Shown: positions 1-8,548 of the stretch, in pieces
How positions within the stretch are numbered: the stretch's first letter is position 1
How the letters are laid out: the number at the start of each line of letters is the position of its first letter
The notes under the pieces: generated by a model
Databases searched by the model: none
Seen by the model: only the letters and a program-made list of their open reading frames with translations
Told to the model about the DNA's origin: nothing
Translations under genes and position numbers: made by a program
Origin: Nitrosomonas mobilis
GTDB taxonomy: Bacteria > Pseudomonadota > Gammaproteobacteria > Burkholderiales > Nitrosomonadaceae
DNA: 64,000 nucleotides
Direction: 5' to 3'
Assembly (NCBI RefSeq): GCF_900103035.1
Contig: NZ_FMWO01000048.1
Span: 186,001-250,000 of the forward strand

Positions 1-1
1 G

Positions 2-70
2 TCTGGTGTTGCATGCCAGATCATCAATGTGTGGCATCCACCTGACCATGTGGAATTTATAAGAGCATGA
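2..70 (+). CDS. 3' end of an unidentified gene upstream of mltD (partial)
   Basis: The second forward frame is open from the left edge to a TGA whose first two bases are the TG of the mltD start codon (ATGA overlap). The 22 visible residues (ending HVEFIRA) are too few to name a family. The four-base overlap is typical of translationally coupled operon genes, so this is probably the C-terminus of a gene co-transcribed with mltD. That is an inference from spacing alone. Confidence 0.4.
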   Translation, partial: SGVACQIINVWHPPDHVEFIRA

Positions 71-1437
71 AAAACAATAACCAGAACATGATGCAATGGA
101 TGGTCCGGGCAGCAAGTGTTTTTGCTCTGATCATGATATCGGTTACAGCAGCAATGGCTGAGACTTTAGTGAGCAATCACAGGAATATCGTCGCTCGAGA
201 AACCGTACGTGCTGAAGCATACAAACTTCAGGATGACTTGTGGGTGCGGATGCGCTCCCGGTTTTCCCTGGGCAATCCTCCTGGTCTGGAAACAGGCAGT
301 TACGAAAAAAACTTCAGTAATCAGCGATTCATCAATCAGATAGTCGAGCGAAGCCAGCGTTATCTTTACTATATTCTGGGCGAAGTCGAGCGCCGTGGCA
401 TGCCGGCTGAGATTGCGCTCGTGCCAATTGTCGAAAGTGCGTTCGATCCGGATGCCTATTCACGCAGACATGCCGCCGGGTTGTGGCAATTTGTTCCTGC
501 AACCGGAAAAGCGTTCGGGCTGGAGCAAAACTGGTGGCATGACGAGCGTCGCGATATCGTAGCGGCAACCGATGCCGCGCTGGATTATCTGCAAATGCTG
601 TATCGCATGTTTGGCAATTGGCAACTGGCATTGGCCGCTTACAACTGGGGGCAGGGCGCGTTGTTAAAAGTGATCAATGAAGATCACGGTGGCGAGAAAT
701 CGGTCAGCTTCACTGCTATTCGCATGCCGGCAGAGACGCGCCAATATGTTGCGAAATTACTCGCCATCCGCAATATCATTGCACACCCCAGACGCTATGG
801 AGTCAGGCTTACGCCCATCCCCAACCATCCCTATTTTGAGCAGATCGAATTGACGGAGCAGATTGATGTGCATCTGGTAGCGAGACTGGCGGGAATTTCC
901 GAAAAAGAATTTAATGCTCTTAATCCAGCCTATAACCGGCCAGTTATCCGCATCAGTAACGCACCACGCCGGCTGTTGCTACCGGTCGCCAATGTGATGA
1001 ACTTTGTCAAAAATATGGAAAACTATGACAAGGAACTCGTTTCATGGCGAATTCATGAAGTGAAAGATAAAGAAACTTTGCCGGAGCTGGCGCAGCGTTA
1101 TCGTATCAACGTATCAAAATTGAAAGAAATCAATGGCCTGCATTCACATTCGGCATTGAAAAATGGACAGCTTTTATTGGTGCCACGTGATGGCCGCAGC
1201 ACACGGGAAAGAACCTATCTGGCATACGGGCCGGACGGTATTCGCCATCATGCTGGGAACGGGCAGTTGATTCATGTGGTCAGGAAAGGCGATACGCTTC
1301 ATGGCATTGCGAAGCGTTATGGGATTGATATCAAGATCATTCTGTCCTGGAATGGCGGTAGTACGCGTTTGTCAGTTGGTCAACGGCTGATACTCAAACT
1401 GAATTCTCCGGATAAATCTCCTCTCTACTCATCCTGA
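67..1437 (+). CDS. mltD: Membrane-bound lytic murein transglycosylase D (MltD-type)
   Basis: This enzyme cleaves the MurNAc-GlcNAc bond of peptidoglycan in the periplasm, producing 1,6-anhydro ends. Residues 1-31 form a signal peptide ending in an AMA-like site, without an obvious lipobox. The SLT catalytic domain spans about 95-240. It has the catalytic glutamate in VESAF (Glu123), the GLWQF motif at 138-142 and an AYNWG motif near 191. Two LysM peptidoglycan-binding modules follow, at about 327-373 and 401-445, as in MltD of other proteobacteria. The length of 456 residues is normal for the family. The start overlaps the stop of an upstream partial gene. A MITE-like repeat begins nine bases after the stop codon. 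Confidence 0.9.
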   Translation: MKNNNQNMMQWMVRAASVFALIMISVTAAMAETLVSNHRNIVARETVRAEAYKLQDDLWVRMRSRFSLGNPPGLETGSYEKNFSNQRFINQIVERSQRYLYYILGEVERRGMPAEIALVPIVESAFDPDAYSRRHAAGLWQFVPATGKAFGLEQNWWHDERRDIVAATDAALDYLQMLYRMFGNWQLALAAYNWGQGALLKVINEDHGGEKSVSFTAIRMPAETRQYVAKLLAIRNIIAHPRRYGVRLTPIPNHPYFEQIELTEQIDVHLVARLAGISEKEFNALNPAYNRPVIRISNAPRRLLLPVANVMNFVKNMENYDKELVSWRIHEVKDKETLPELAQRYRINVSKLKEINGLHSHSALKNGQLLLVPRDGRSTRERTYLAYGPDGIRHHAGNGQLIHVVRKGDTLHGIAKRYGIDIKIILSWNGGSTRLSVGQRLILKLNSPDKSPLYSS

Positions 1438-1445
1438 TTTATATA

Positions 1446-1583
1446 GGGCACTCCTGAAAATTCATATTTTTTCACAATACTTTGATATACAAAAATTTTT
1501 TTTGTATATCAATTATATGATTCGTAAAATATTTTTTATTCAAGCTTGGCCTTGCTTAGAGTCCTGCATTTTTAGAGGGACCC
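1446..1583. mobile_element. MITE-like repeat, copy A
   Basis: This is a 138-bp element with imperfect terminal inverted repeats: left end GGGCACTCCTGAAAATTC, right end (reverse complement) GGGTCCCTCTAAAAATGC. Internally it shares AATATTTTTTATTC and CTTGCTTAGAGT with the copies near 7.0, 14.0 and 24.7 kb. It carries no gene. Its right half overlaps the 3' end of the minus-strand acyltransferase gene and supplies that protein's last residues and stop. The size and terminal repeats fit a non-autonomous miniature transposable element. No parent transposase is present in the window. Confidence 0.75.
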
Positions 1584-2322
1584 TGCAGTGTATCAATTCT
1601 TTCTGAATGTCTTCAGCAATACAGCGATAAAGCGAACGAAAGATAGGCCGCATATTACTGACAAGCTTGTCAATATCCACCATCGATGGAAAGCGTGTAC
1701 CGCGATGTTCGATTGGCCCCCCGATGAATTCAGGCTGGGCGCCCAGTCTGCCGAAATGGTTTACCAGCCGCTCTTCAGTCAGCATAAACAATATTTTAAT
1801 GCCATTCAATCGCGCTAGTTCGACCGTGCCTATGTACAGTCCCAATGGAATGTAGGGAAAGCGTGGCAAGGATTCTTCACGATAATCTTCTTCCGAAAGA
1901 TTGATCGGCTGCGCAGCTTCTCCCTTGCGTCGACGGAACGAGGCTACGACAGCCAGGCGGGAGACTTCGCCAATTTTGTCACGAGGTAATTTCATTGGAT
2001 CGATAATGGTGCGATCCAGCGTATCGGCACAAGTACGCTCAAATGGCAGCAAACCCTGGTTTGTATCCAGGGTAGGGCGAATGATACGAGTGCAGCCGAT
2101 AAACGCATGATTTTTAACATTACGGATCAGTAAGTGAATCGCGCTGTGATCGTATTGGTCTGTTTCCAGTTTATTAATTCGTGCAGGCTCGAATCCCAGA
2201 TCTTCGCAATAAACAGCATGGCGTACGCGGTATGCTTCCGCCTTCAGGGATTCATTGAGTGCAGGCACAATTTCAAAATACTGTTTGAAGGATGTGCCCA
2301 GATTCTGTTCTTTTGAAAACAT
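1540..2322 (-). CDS. PEP-CTERM/exosortase system-associated acyltransferase (FeeM-like)
   Basis: A 260-residue protein of the GNAT-fold family related to N-acyl amino acid synthases such as FeeM and to autoinducer synthases. These transfer an acyl chain, usually from acyl-ACP, to an amine. The pattern YFEIV, then RHAVYCEDLGFEP near 33-45, DQYDHSAIHLL near 55-65 and FIGCTRIIRP near 75 is shared with the second acyltransferase at about 19 kb, and so is an EVSRLAV segment near 119 (EISRFAI there). The last 14 or so codons and the TGA lie inside MITE-like copy A, so the native C-terminus has been replaced or extended. It lies alone, about 17 kb from the exosortase-type cluster. The substrate is unknown. 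Confidence 0.8.
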   Translation of the reverse strand: MFSKEQNLGTSFKQYFEIVPALNESLKAEAYRVRHAVYCEDLGFEPARINKLETDQYDHSAIHLLIRNVKNHAFIGCTRIIRPTLDTNQGLLPFERTCADTLDRTIIDPMKLPRDKIGEVSRLAVVASFRRRKGEAAQPINLSEEDYREESLPRFPYIPLGLYIGTVELARLNGIKILFMLTEERLVNHFGRLGAQPEFIGGPIEHRGTRFPSMVDIDKLVSNMRPIFRSLYRCIAEDIQKELIHCRVPLKMQDSKQGQA

Positions 2323-2351
2323 AATGATGTCTCGTCTGGATGGGTATGCCA

Positions 2352-2369
2352 GGCTGGATTAATCCAGCC
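2352..2369. terminator. Perfect 18-bp palindrome between two minus-strand genes
   Basis: GGCTGGATTAATCCAGCC is a perfect palindrome between the LolA-like gene and the acyltransferase, both on the minus strand. It has no T-run. It could be a terminator of the LolA-like gene, an operator, or both. The role is not settled by the sequence. Confidence 0.4.
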
Positions 2370-2383
2370 CAGTAATCAATCAA

Positions 2384-3157
2384 TTATTCAAGTCTTTTTA
2401 AGTAATTTTTTGTAAACAATTTGTTGGGTAGATCGCGTAACTGCATCCCGGAATAATTCAATACTGAAATTTCACCCTGCTTGAGCGCGTCTTCCATGAC
2501 CATTTGTGTTGGCCGTAGTTTGCCAAGAACCATCTCGAAGTTTTCATAACGACTGGTTTTGAGCAGGCGGCCGGATAGCGAATAAAACTCGGCCTTGAGC
2601 GGCTGGTCATTCTCCTGATTGACCCACAGTAATACCCGCTGATACGTCACCGAACGATCGACGCCAGTCAGCTCAAGCACGTGGTAGTGTTCACCGTCTA
2701 TTGTGTCGCTGCGTAACAACTTTGGATCGTAATCACCGGTGAAATTAGCGCGGGCAATGTCGCCATTGGCAACCTGGCCAGTCAGCCGCTGCGAGAGTGA
2801 TAGTCGTATCGGTTGCGAGACGCTTGGCATGAAAACCCATAGATCGCGCCCTTTCATCAAAATGGCCTGCCCTCGTTCGGCAGCCGGTTCGGTGGTCAGT
2901 ACAATACTGTTTTCATTACCTTTGGAGAGCACCCGGTATTGACGTAGCTCGTCAGCTCGGCCAGGTGAAGTAGTGCGAATAACGACTTCCACCTGAAAGC
3001 TATCGCGCGGAAAGCGAATTTCATCCGCTTTTTCCAGTATACTTTTTGCCATTGCATCCGGACCTGTAGGTTCGGTTGGCGTGGTGGACTGCGCCTGTGT
3101 GTGAAATAAGAGCAATAATGTCGCCATAATTGGCAGTAAACCTGTTCGTAATATCAT
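2384..3157 (-). CDS. LolA-like outer membrane lipoprotein-sorting protein
   Basis: A 257-residue exported protein with a signal peptide at about 1-22. The body resembles the COG2834 / LolA-like fold, an open beta-barrel that carries lipids or lipoproteins through the periplasm. Typical features are an ERGQAILMKGRDLWVFMPS stretch near 94-112 and an LRLSLSQRLTGQVANGD-type segment near 119-135. The start is supported by AGGAG about seven bases upstream. Members of this subfamily are usually encoded beside an ABC ATPase, FtsX-type permeases and a DUF1302 outer-membrane protein. Here the ATPase and DUF1302 genes are divergent and adjacent, but the permease is missing. It is not the housekeeping lolA. 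The role is inferred from family and context. Confidence 0.7.
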   Translation of the reverse strand: MILRTGLLPIMATLLLLFHTQAQSTTPTEPTGPDAMAKSILEKADEIRFPRDSFQVEVVIRTTSPGRADELRQYRVLSKGNENSIVLTTEPAAERGQAILMKGRDLWVFMPSVSQPIRLSLSQRLTGQVANGDIARANFTGDYDPKLLRSDTIDGEHYHVLELTGVDRSVTYQRVLLWVNQENDQPLKAEFYSLSGRLLKTSRYENFEMVLGKLRPTQMVMEDALKQGEISVLNYSGMQLRDLPNKLFTKNYLKRLE

Positions 3158-3225
3158 ATGTAATCTCCTGAGTTGAGTTCGTCTGATTTACTGATCCTTG
3201 AAACTGTCCGTACAGAATAAAACAG

Positions 3226-3921
3226 ATGAATATTGTTCGCTTCGAAAAAGTCTGCAAAGAATATATGCTGGGTGCGGAGCATATCCAGGCACTCAAGGAC
3301 ATCGATTTACAAATCAAAGAGGGCGAGTTTCTGGCCATTGCCGGACCGTCTGGCAGTGGTAAATCCACGCTGTTGAATTTGATTGGTTGCATCGATATTC
3401 CTTCCTCCGGCAAGATCTATATCAACAATGTGGATACCAGCGGGCAAACGCCCGATCAGTTATCCGCGCTTAGAGCTAGAACTATCGGCTTTATCTTTCA
3501 GACATTTAATCTTTTCTCAGTATTATCGGCGGAAGAGAATGTGGAATACCCGCTGCTGCAGTTCAAGGAACTGAGTGTTGCCCAGCGCCGGGAGCGGGTT
3601 ACGAAGTTTCTTGATATCGTTGGTCTGTCTAAATTTGGGCGACATCGCCCAAATCAGCTGAGCGGCGGCCAGCGACAACGTGTTGCGATTGCCCGTGCAC
3701 TGGCCACACATCCGAGCGTCATCCTGGCGGATGAGCCGACTGCCAATCTCGATCACAAAACTGGGGATGGGATATTGCAGTTAATGAAAGCAATTAATGA
3801 AGATAACGGTACTACCTTCGTTTTTTCAACGCATGATGCCAAGGTAATGGCGATGGCTGGACGATTGGTGAGAATCGAAGATGGTCAACTCATCCATGAA
3901 AATGCCGTTATGCATGCTTGA
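3226..3921 (+). CDS. ABC transporter ATP-binding protein (LolD/MacB type)
   Basis: A complete 231-residue nucleotide-binding subunit. The Walker A motif GPSGSGKST lies at 40-48, the ABC signature LSGGQ at 145-149, Walker B VILADEP at 165-171, and an H-loop histidine in STHDAK near 202. The sequence class is that of LolD, FtsE and MacB, which pair with FtsX-like permeases rather than with import systems. It starts 68 bp from the divergent LolA-like gene and is followed after 29 bp by the DUF1302 gene. No permease is encoded nearby, so the ATPase must use a permease encoded elsewhere or is a remnant of a larger operon. Confidence 0.85.
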   Translation: MNIVRFEKVCKEYMLGAEHIQALKDIDLQIKEGEFLAIAGPSGSGKSTLLNLIGCIDIPSSGKIYINNVDTSGQTPDQLSALRARTIGFIFQTFNLFSVLSAEENVEYPLLQFKELSVAQRRERVTKFLDIVGLSKFGRHRPNQLSGGQRQRVAIARALATHPSVILADEPTANLDHKTGDGILQLMKAINEDNGTTFVFSTHDAKVMAMAGRLVRIEDGQLIHENAVMHA

Positions 3922-3950
3922 TGTTTGATCAACCTGCTTTCAAATAATAC

Positions 3951-5354
3951 ATGAGATTTTTATGTAGTATATTCAACTGTTTGATTCTGCTGCTATTATG
4001 GTTGCCCTGTTGGGAGGGGGTGTATGCCCAGACTGGTAGCTTGGCCAGGGTACCGAACAGCCCGATTCGTGTCGCACAAAACCCTACCCTGGAAAATTTA
4101 TTTAATGACAGTGGCTCGCCAGTAGCAAATCAGCTTGCTCGCGCCTTTCAACCCACTGCTGCCTGGCGTGGGTTTTCCCAACTGGAATTTGCCAATGTCT
4201 TTGCCAGTCCTGCACACGCTTCCAAGTTGCGTTTACGTTCTGAGCTTGCCAATCTTGGGCAGTTAAATCCCAATGTAAAATGGAAGTTGAGTGCACGCCT
4301 TGACTATGATGCTATCCATGATATTTCCAATTTCTACCCGCGTGATGTGCGCCGCGATCAGCGTTTCGAATTCGTTTTGCGGGAGAACTATCTGGATGTA
4401 TCAGCTGGTGACTTTGATGTGCGCATTGGTCGTCAACACATCATCTGGGGGGAAATGGTCGGTCTGTTTTTTGCCGATGTGGTTTCCGCCAAGGATATGC
4501 GTGAATTTGTATTACAGGATTTTGACCAGATGCGTATTCCGCAATGGGCAATCCGGACTGAATATTCGAAAGAGGATTTTCATGCGGATTTCGTATGGAT
4601 TCCCTTCGCCAGTGTGGATAAAATCGGTCGTCCCGGTGCGGAATTCTATCCATTTGCACTGCCGGGCAATCTGCCGGTTAATTTTCTGCATGAAGATCGC
4701 TCGGGGTTGAATCCGAGTAATAGTAATTATGGCGTGCGTTTATCTCAATTGATCAGCGGGTGGGATTTGGCCGCATTTTATTACCATAGCCGAGATGCCA
4801 CTCCAACCTTTCACCTTGTCAGCCAGCCGGGTGGACCGCTAACCTTTCAGGCGCGCCACGAAACCATCGACCAGATCGGCAGCACGCTTACCAAAGACCT
4901 GGGGCACGCGGTACTCAAAGGTGAATTGGTTTATACCGATGGTCGGCGCTTCAATGTTGCCCGCCTGACGGCGCCAAGCGGCCTGATAGCGCAGGATACG
5001 ATTGATTATGCGCTCGGACTGGACTTCACCATGCCACGTGACATTCGTCTTAATTTGCAATTTTTTCAGCGGGTATTCCTGAATCATGATCGGGATATTT
5101 TTGCAGACAAACGGGAAAGTGGCGGCAGTATTTTTTTACAGAGTGATCTCTGGCGGGATATCGAAGCGCAGGTACTGTTCATTCACAGCTTCAATCGCAG
5201 TGAGTGGATGCTGCGTCCCCGTATTACCTGGAATCTTGCGCGAGACTGGAGGCTAGCAATGGGCGCCGATCTGTTCGATGGCCCAGCTACCGGCTTGTTT
5301 GGGCGTTTTGCTAATAATGACCGGGTATATACCGAACTGCGTTTCTCATTCTGA
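3951..5354 (+). CDS. DUF1302-type outer membrane protein
   Basis: A 467-residue protein with a signal peptide at about 1-26 (hydrophobic LLLLWLPCW, then VYAQ). The rest is rich in alternating aromatic and polar residues and ends in aromatic-rich TELRFSF, the hallmark of an outer-membrane beta-barrel. The segment around GRQHIIWGE (about residues 163-171) is characteristic of the DUF1302 family. It is co-directional with the ABC ATPase and probably co-transcribed. In other bacteria this family accompanies LolA-like and FtsX-type genes, suggesting lipid or hydrophobic-compound trafficking to or from the outer membrane. The substrate is unknown. Confidence 0.65.
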   Translation: MRFLCSIFNCLILLLLWLPCWEGVYAQTGSLARVPNSPIRVAQNPTLENLFNDSGSPVANQLARAFQPTAAWRGFSQLEFANVFASPAHASKLRLRSELANLGQLNPNVKWKLSARLDYDAIHDISNFYPRDVRRDQRFEFVLRENYLDVSAGDFDVRIGRQHIIWGEMVGLFFADVVSAKDMREFVLQDFDQMRIPQWAIRTEYSKEDFHADFVWIPFASVDKIGRPGAEFYPFALPGNLPVNFLHEDRSGLNPSNSNYGVRLSQLISGWDLAAFYYHSRDATPTFHLVSQPGGPLTFQARHETIDQIGSTLTKDLGHAVLKGELVYTDGRRFNVARLTAPSGLIAQDTIDYALGLDFTMPRDIRLNLQFFQRVFLNHDRDIFADKRESGGSIFLQSDLWRDIEAQVLFIHSFNRSEWMLRPRITWNLARDWRLAMGADLFDGPATGLFGRFANNDRVYTELRFSF

Positions 5355-5397
5355 GCGACATCATAATGCTATAGCCATTGCTGTAGCCATGATAGAT

Positions 5398-5420
5398 AAG
5401 CTGAATTTAATTTTCAGCTT
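5398..5420 (+). terminator. Hairpin after the ABC-DUF1302 genes
   Basis: AAGCTGAA and TTCAGCTT form a perfect 8-bp stem around a 7-base loop, about 45 bp after the DUF1302 stop. It is followed by TAAATTT rather than a clean T-run. This is a probable terminator separating this unit from lemA. Confidence 0.5.
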
Positions 5421-5478
5421 TAAATTTCCCCTCCTTTGCCGTTAAAGAATCATTTCCTGAAAATTTGTGGAGGTGATA

Positions 5479-6057
5479 ATGGATCTATCAATCTATTTTT
5501 TTGGTTTTCTGGCAGTGGCGGTGATTTTGCTGGTCATTGCTATTATGATTTACAACAATCTGGTCAATATCAAGCATACCGTCTCACAAGCTTGGTCAAA
5601 CATCGATATTCTGCTCAAACAGCGCCATGATGAACTGCCCAAGCTGGTCGAAACCTGCAAGCAATACATGCAGTTTGAACAGGAAACCCTGAACAGGGTT
5701 ATGCAGGCGCGGGCACGTATTGCCAGTGCACGTGAAGCAGGTGATATCTCTTCTCTGGGGGCAGCAGAAGGCATGCTCAGGATGGGACTGGGGAATCTGT
5801 ATGCGGTCGCGGAAGCTTATCCGGAACTGAAAACCAGTGAAAAATTTCAGCATTTACAGGCGAGGATCTCCAGTCTCGAAAATGCAATTGCTGATCGCCG
5901 CGAGTTTTACAATGAGGCCGTCAAAAATAATAATGTTCTGATTGACCAGTTTCCGGAAATCATCATTGCCAGATGGCTGGGATTCGGCGCGCGTGATTTG
6001 CTGGAATTTTCTGTTGAAAACAAGGCTGACCCCGATCTCAGAAGACTCTTTGCCTGA
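5479..6057 (+). CDS. lemA: LemA family protein
   Basis: A 192-residue protein with an N-terminal transmembrane helix at about 4-26. It is followed by the long alpha-helical LemA bundle, including the typical NLVNIKHTVSQAWSNIDILL region (about 29-48), HDELPKLVET and ARA-rich helices. The start chosen is the ATG at 5479, because GGAGG lies seven bases upstream; an in-frame GTG four codons earlier falls within that ribosome-binding site. LemA proteins are envelope proteins of poorly defined function. The next gene encodes a GIDE-domain membrane protein, a recurrent partner of LemA. Confidence 0.85.
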   Translation: MDLSIYFFGFLAVAVILLVIAIMIYNNLVNIKHTVSQAWSNIDILLKQRHDELPKLVETCKQYMQFEQETLNRVMQARARIASAREAGDISSLGAAEGMLRMGLGNLYAVAEAYPELKTSEKFQHLQARISSLENAIADRREFYNEAVKNNNVLIDQFPEIIIARWLGFGARDLLEFSVENKADPDLRRLFA

Positions 6058-6092
6058 TCTTGTCACAATTTTTTGCCTGAGCCAAGATTGCC

Positions 6093-6989
6093 ATGATCGA
6101 AGACCGCGAAACGCTTCTGTTGGCAACTATTGCAGCTATTACAATCTGCTTTTATTTTTTTGTGCGAGCTTGGAAATACTGGCGTCTGATTCAGGATACC
6201 CCAACATCCCGTCTGCGTTCCGCACATCAGGGTTTTGTCGAAATTGAAGGCAAAGGTAAGTTTTCGCAGGATCGTGCCATCTATGCGCCATTATCCAATC
6301 ATCGTTGCCTCTGGTATCAGAGTGTGATCGAATGCAAATCGAGTTTCAAATCACGAAATGCCTGGCGGGTCGTTTACCAGAATACGAGCGAATCGCCGTT
6401 CCTGCTCGACGATGGTACGGGGACCTGCCTGGTTGATCCGTATGGAGCGGAAGTCGTCAGTAATGAAAAACTCGTCTGGTATGGGGACACTGAATGGCCG
6501 GTCCGCACCGGCATCATGGACAGTGCACTGTTTGCCATGTCGCTGAAAAGTGGATATCGCTATACTGAGCGCCTGATATTGCCGGGGCAGCGACTTTACG
6601 TGCTTGGGCAGCTGTCGACTCATTCACCGGCTACCCACCATTCATCGCGCGATATCATGCGTGATCTGCTCGACAGCTGGAAGCTGGACAACAAACAACT
6701 GTTGTTACGCTTTGATAGCAACCATGATGGTGAAATTGATCTGAACGAGTGGGAGGCAGCTCGCCAAGCAGCTCGATCAGAGGCGGAAGTGCTGCATCAG
6801 ACACTACAGTTTGAGCCTGCAACCAATCATGTTTTTCGGCCAGAAGACAAGCGACAGCCATATATCATCTCTGTGCAGCCGCAAATGACCATTATTGGCA
6901 GCTTTCGCCATCATGCTGTTGCGACGCTGCTCTGTTGCCTTGGTTCGATTGGCTACCTTGTCTGGCAACTGCACGCATATTGGCAGTAG
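6093..6989 (+). CDS. GIDE-domain membrane protein with an EF-hand-like loop
   Basis: A 298-residue protein with a transmembrane helix near 8-26 and another at the C-terminus (about 272-294). The central part resembles the GIDE domain (PF12483) first named from eukaryotic membrane E3 ligases, here without a RING finger. A DSNHDGEIDLNE segment near 208-219 fits an EF-hand calcium-binding loop (D-x-N-x-D-G-x-I-x-x-x-E). It lies 35 bp after lemA on the same strand. LemA-GIDE pairs recur in bacteria. The function is unknown, and calcium binding is inferred only from the loop. Confidence 0.65.
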   Translation: MIEDRETLLLATIAAITICFYFFVRAWKYWRLIQDTPTSRLRSAHQGFVEIEGKGKFSQDRAIYAPLSNHRCLWYQSVIECKSSFKSRNAWRVVYQNTSESPFLLDDGTGTCLVDPYGAEVVSNEKLVWYGDTEWPVRTGIMDSALFAMSLKSGYRYTERLILPGQRLYVLGQLSTHSPATHHSSRDIMRDLLDSWKLDNKQLLLRFDSNHDGEIDLNEWEAARQAARSEAEVLHQTLQFEPATNHVFRPEDKRQPYIISVQPQMTIIGSFRHHAVATLLCCLGSIGYLVWQLHAYWQ

Positions 6990-7012
6990 CTGTCAGCCAA
7001 CTTACGCATATA

Positions 7013-7153
7013 GGGCACTTCTAAAAATTTATATTTCGTCACAATACTTCGTTACTCACAAAAGATGTTTCCTCGTATACCAATCATATTTTGCGTTAAT
7101 ATTTTTTACTCGCACTTGGTTTTGTTTGGAATCCTAAACTTTTAGAGGCGCCC
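7013..7153. mobile_element. MITE-like repeat, copy B
   Basis: A 141-bp element, the longest copy. The left end is GGGCACTTCTAAAAATTTAT and the right end (reverse complement) GGGCGCCTCTAAAAGTTTAG. It shares AATATTTTTTACTC internally with the other copies. TA lies on both outer flanks, which would fit a TA target duplication. It begins 24 bp after the GIDE gene and has no coding capacity. Confidence 0.75.
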
Positions 7154-7360
7154 TAATGATTTTATCGATACCTGTCTTGCCATTCATCCCAGAAGGAGCT
7201 GTGATGCTTTTGCAATGGCTACGCTTCAACAGTATCCATATGGCAAGACAATCATTTTCCTAAAGGCCTTTCATTGAAAGAATTACAGGAATGGGTAATG
7301 CCGTTGGTAGAAGAAGAAAAGTCTGGAAAATTTTCAGGCAACCCTTTTGCGTAGATTTTC
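7154..7360 (+). pseudogene. Possible 3' remnant of a gene beside MITE copy B
   Basis: One forward frame has no start codon but is open from about 7160 to a TAG near 7355. It reads like coding sequence at its end (KGLSLKELQEWVMPLVEEEK, then SGKFSGNPFA). No family is recognised. It could be the tail of a gene cut by the repeat, or chance. The remainder of the gap, to 7625, shows nothing recognisable. Confidence 0.2.
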
Positions 7361-7625
7361 AAGAAAATAGCATAGCAAAGTGCTGCCTGGAGCAAACCTT
7401 CGTTTCGCCTCGAGTTATCCCAGAGTATGGCGTTAGACGTCATGGACAATAGGAGTATGCTGAATGAAAGCCTGTATGACCTTTACCTGTGAGACTTGTA
7501 AGATTTGGCTCATGATAAAGGTGCTGGAGAATGACGTCTACCAAGTGGGTCAAATATGTTCCGATTTGCTCCACCGGACTTGCTACACTGCGTTTCGCAA
7601 GCCGTTTACCCAAGGCGTTATACGA

Positions 7626-8405
7626 CTATCTCTGGTTGGTTTTCTGTTTAAACTTCAATTTGTTGTCCAGCCAATCCCGTGCTTCTTTCTGTGCGGCTTT
7701 CAGCTGAGCAGCACTCAAGGCGCGCATAGCCTTGTCGCGTGCTAGAATGGCTTGCTCGACCCCGGCAGCTGCCGCAATGTTGAACCAAATATAGCTTTTT
7801 TCCATATCCAGTTCCACACCTTGGCCAATCTGATAAAGTAACCCCAGTTCATACTGAGCAAGGGAATGGTTCTGTTCTGCAGCCAGAGTTAACCATTCTG
7901 CAGCTTCTGAAAAATCCTGCAGCGTGCCTCTGCCGGCCAGGTAAAGCAGCCCTAGCTGATATTGCGCATCTGCACTGCCTTTGATTGCCTTATCCAGAAA
8001 CAGGCTGGTAGTGTAGTAGCGTGGATTATTGGCGTCTGGTATCGATGTTTCCTCATCATTGAGGGTTTTTATATCAATTTCTTCACCACGTGCAATAGCG
8101 GAAGAAAGCAGCGGATTTGAAGCGGGTGCTTCTGACATAGCAGCTGGTTGAGAATCCGATAATAATTTGATTGAACCGGGTTCATCATGGAGAAGGGCAA
8201 ACCAGATGATCCAACCGATGAAAAGTGTGAATCCCCCGCCTGCCAGGGTAACAATATACGCACCCGTGTTGCGTCCCCAGAAGCGAGTTTTGCAATCACG
8301 GCAACGGAAAGGTATCTGAAAAAGATTGGCTGCAGTGCGCTCTCCTGGTCTGACTCGTGACTGATGCACGCGTTCACTACCACACTCCGGGCAATGGAAA
8401 GTCAT
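7626..8405 (-). CDS. Zinc-ribbon / Sel1-repeat membrane protein
   Basis: A 259-residue protein. A zinc ribbon at the N-terminus has CPEC near 5-8 and CRDC near 35-38. A transmembrane helix lies at about 50-72 (VTLAGGGFTLFIGWIIWFAL). From about 130 to 225 there are Sel1/TPR-like repeats (AQYQLGLLYLAGRG, then AQYELGLLYQIGQG). Sel1 proteins act as scaffolds for protein contacts; the partner here is not indicated. It is transcribed alone, with a divergent hydrolase gene upstream. Confidence 0.65.
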   Translation of the reverse strand: MTFHCPECGSERVHQSRVRPGERTAANLFQIPFRCRDCKTRFWGRNTGAYIVTLAGGGFTLFIGWIIWFALLHDEPGSIKLLSDSQPAAMSEAPASNPLLSSAIARGEEIDIKTLNDEETSIPDANNPRYYTTSLFLDKAIKGSADAQYQLGLLYLAGRGTLQDFSEAAEWLTLAAEQNHSLAQYELGLLYQIGQGVELDMEKSYIWFNIAAAAGVEQAILARDKAMRALSAAQLKAAQKEARDWLDNKLKFKQKTNQR

Positions 8406-8548
8406 GGATTGTTTTGTTTAAGCATTAAATGGTATCTGCATGAATAGTAGTGCAATATTATACGGTACATTCTGCAAAGTGGATATTCGCGGATAGGTAT
8501 CGCTTAAAGGCGTATATCACTGCTTTGGAAACCTGATGGAGAACAGCT

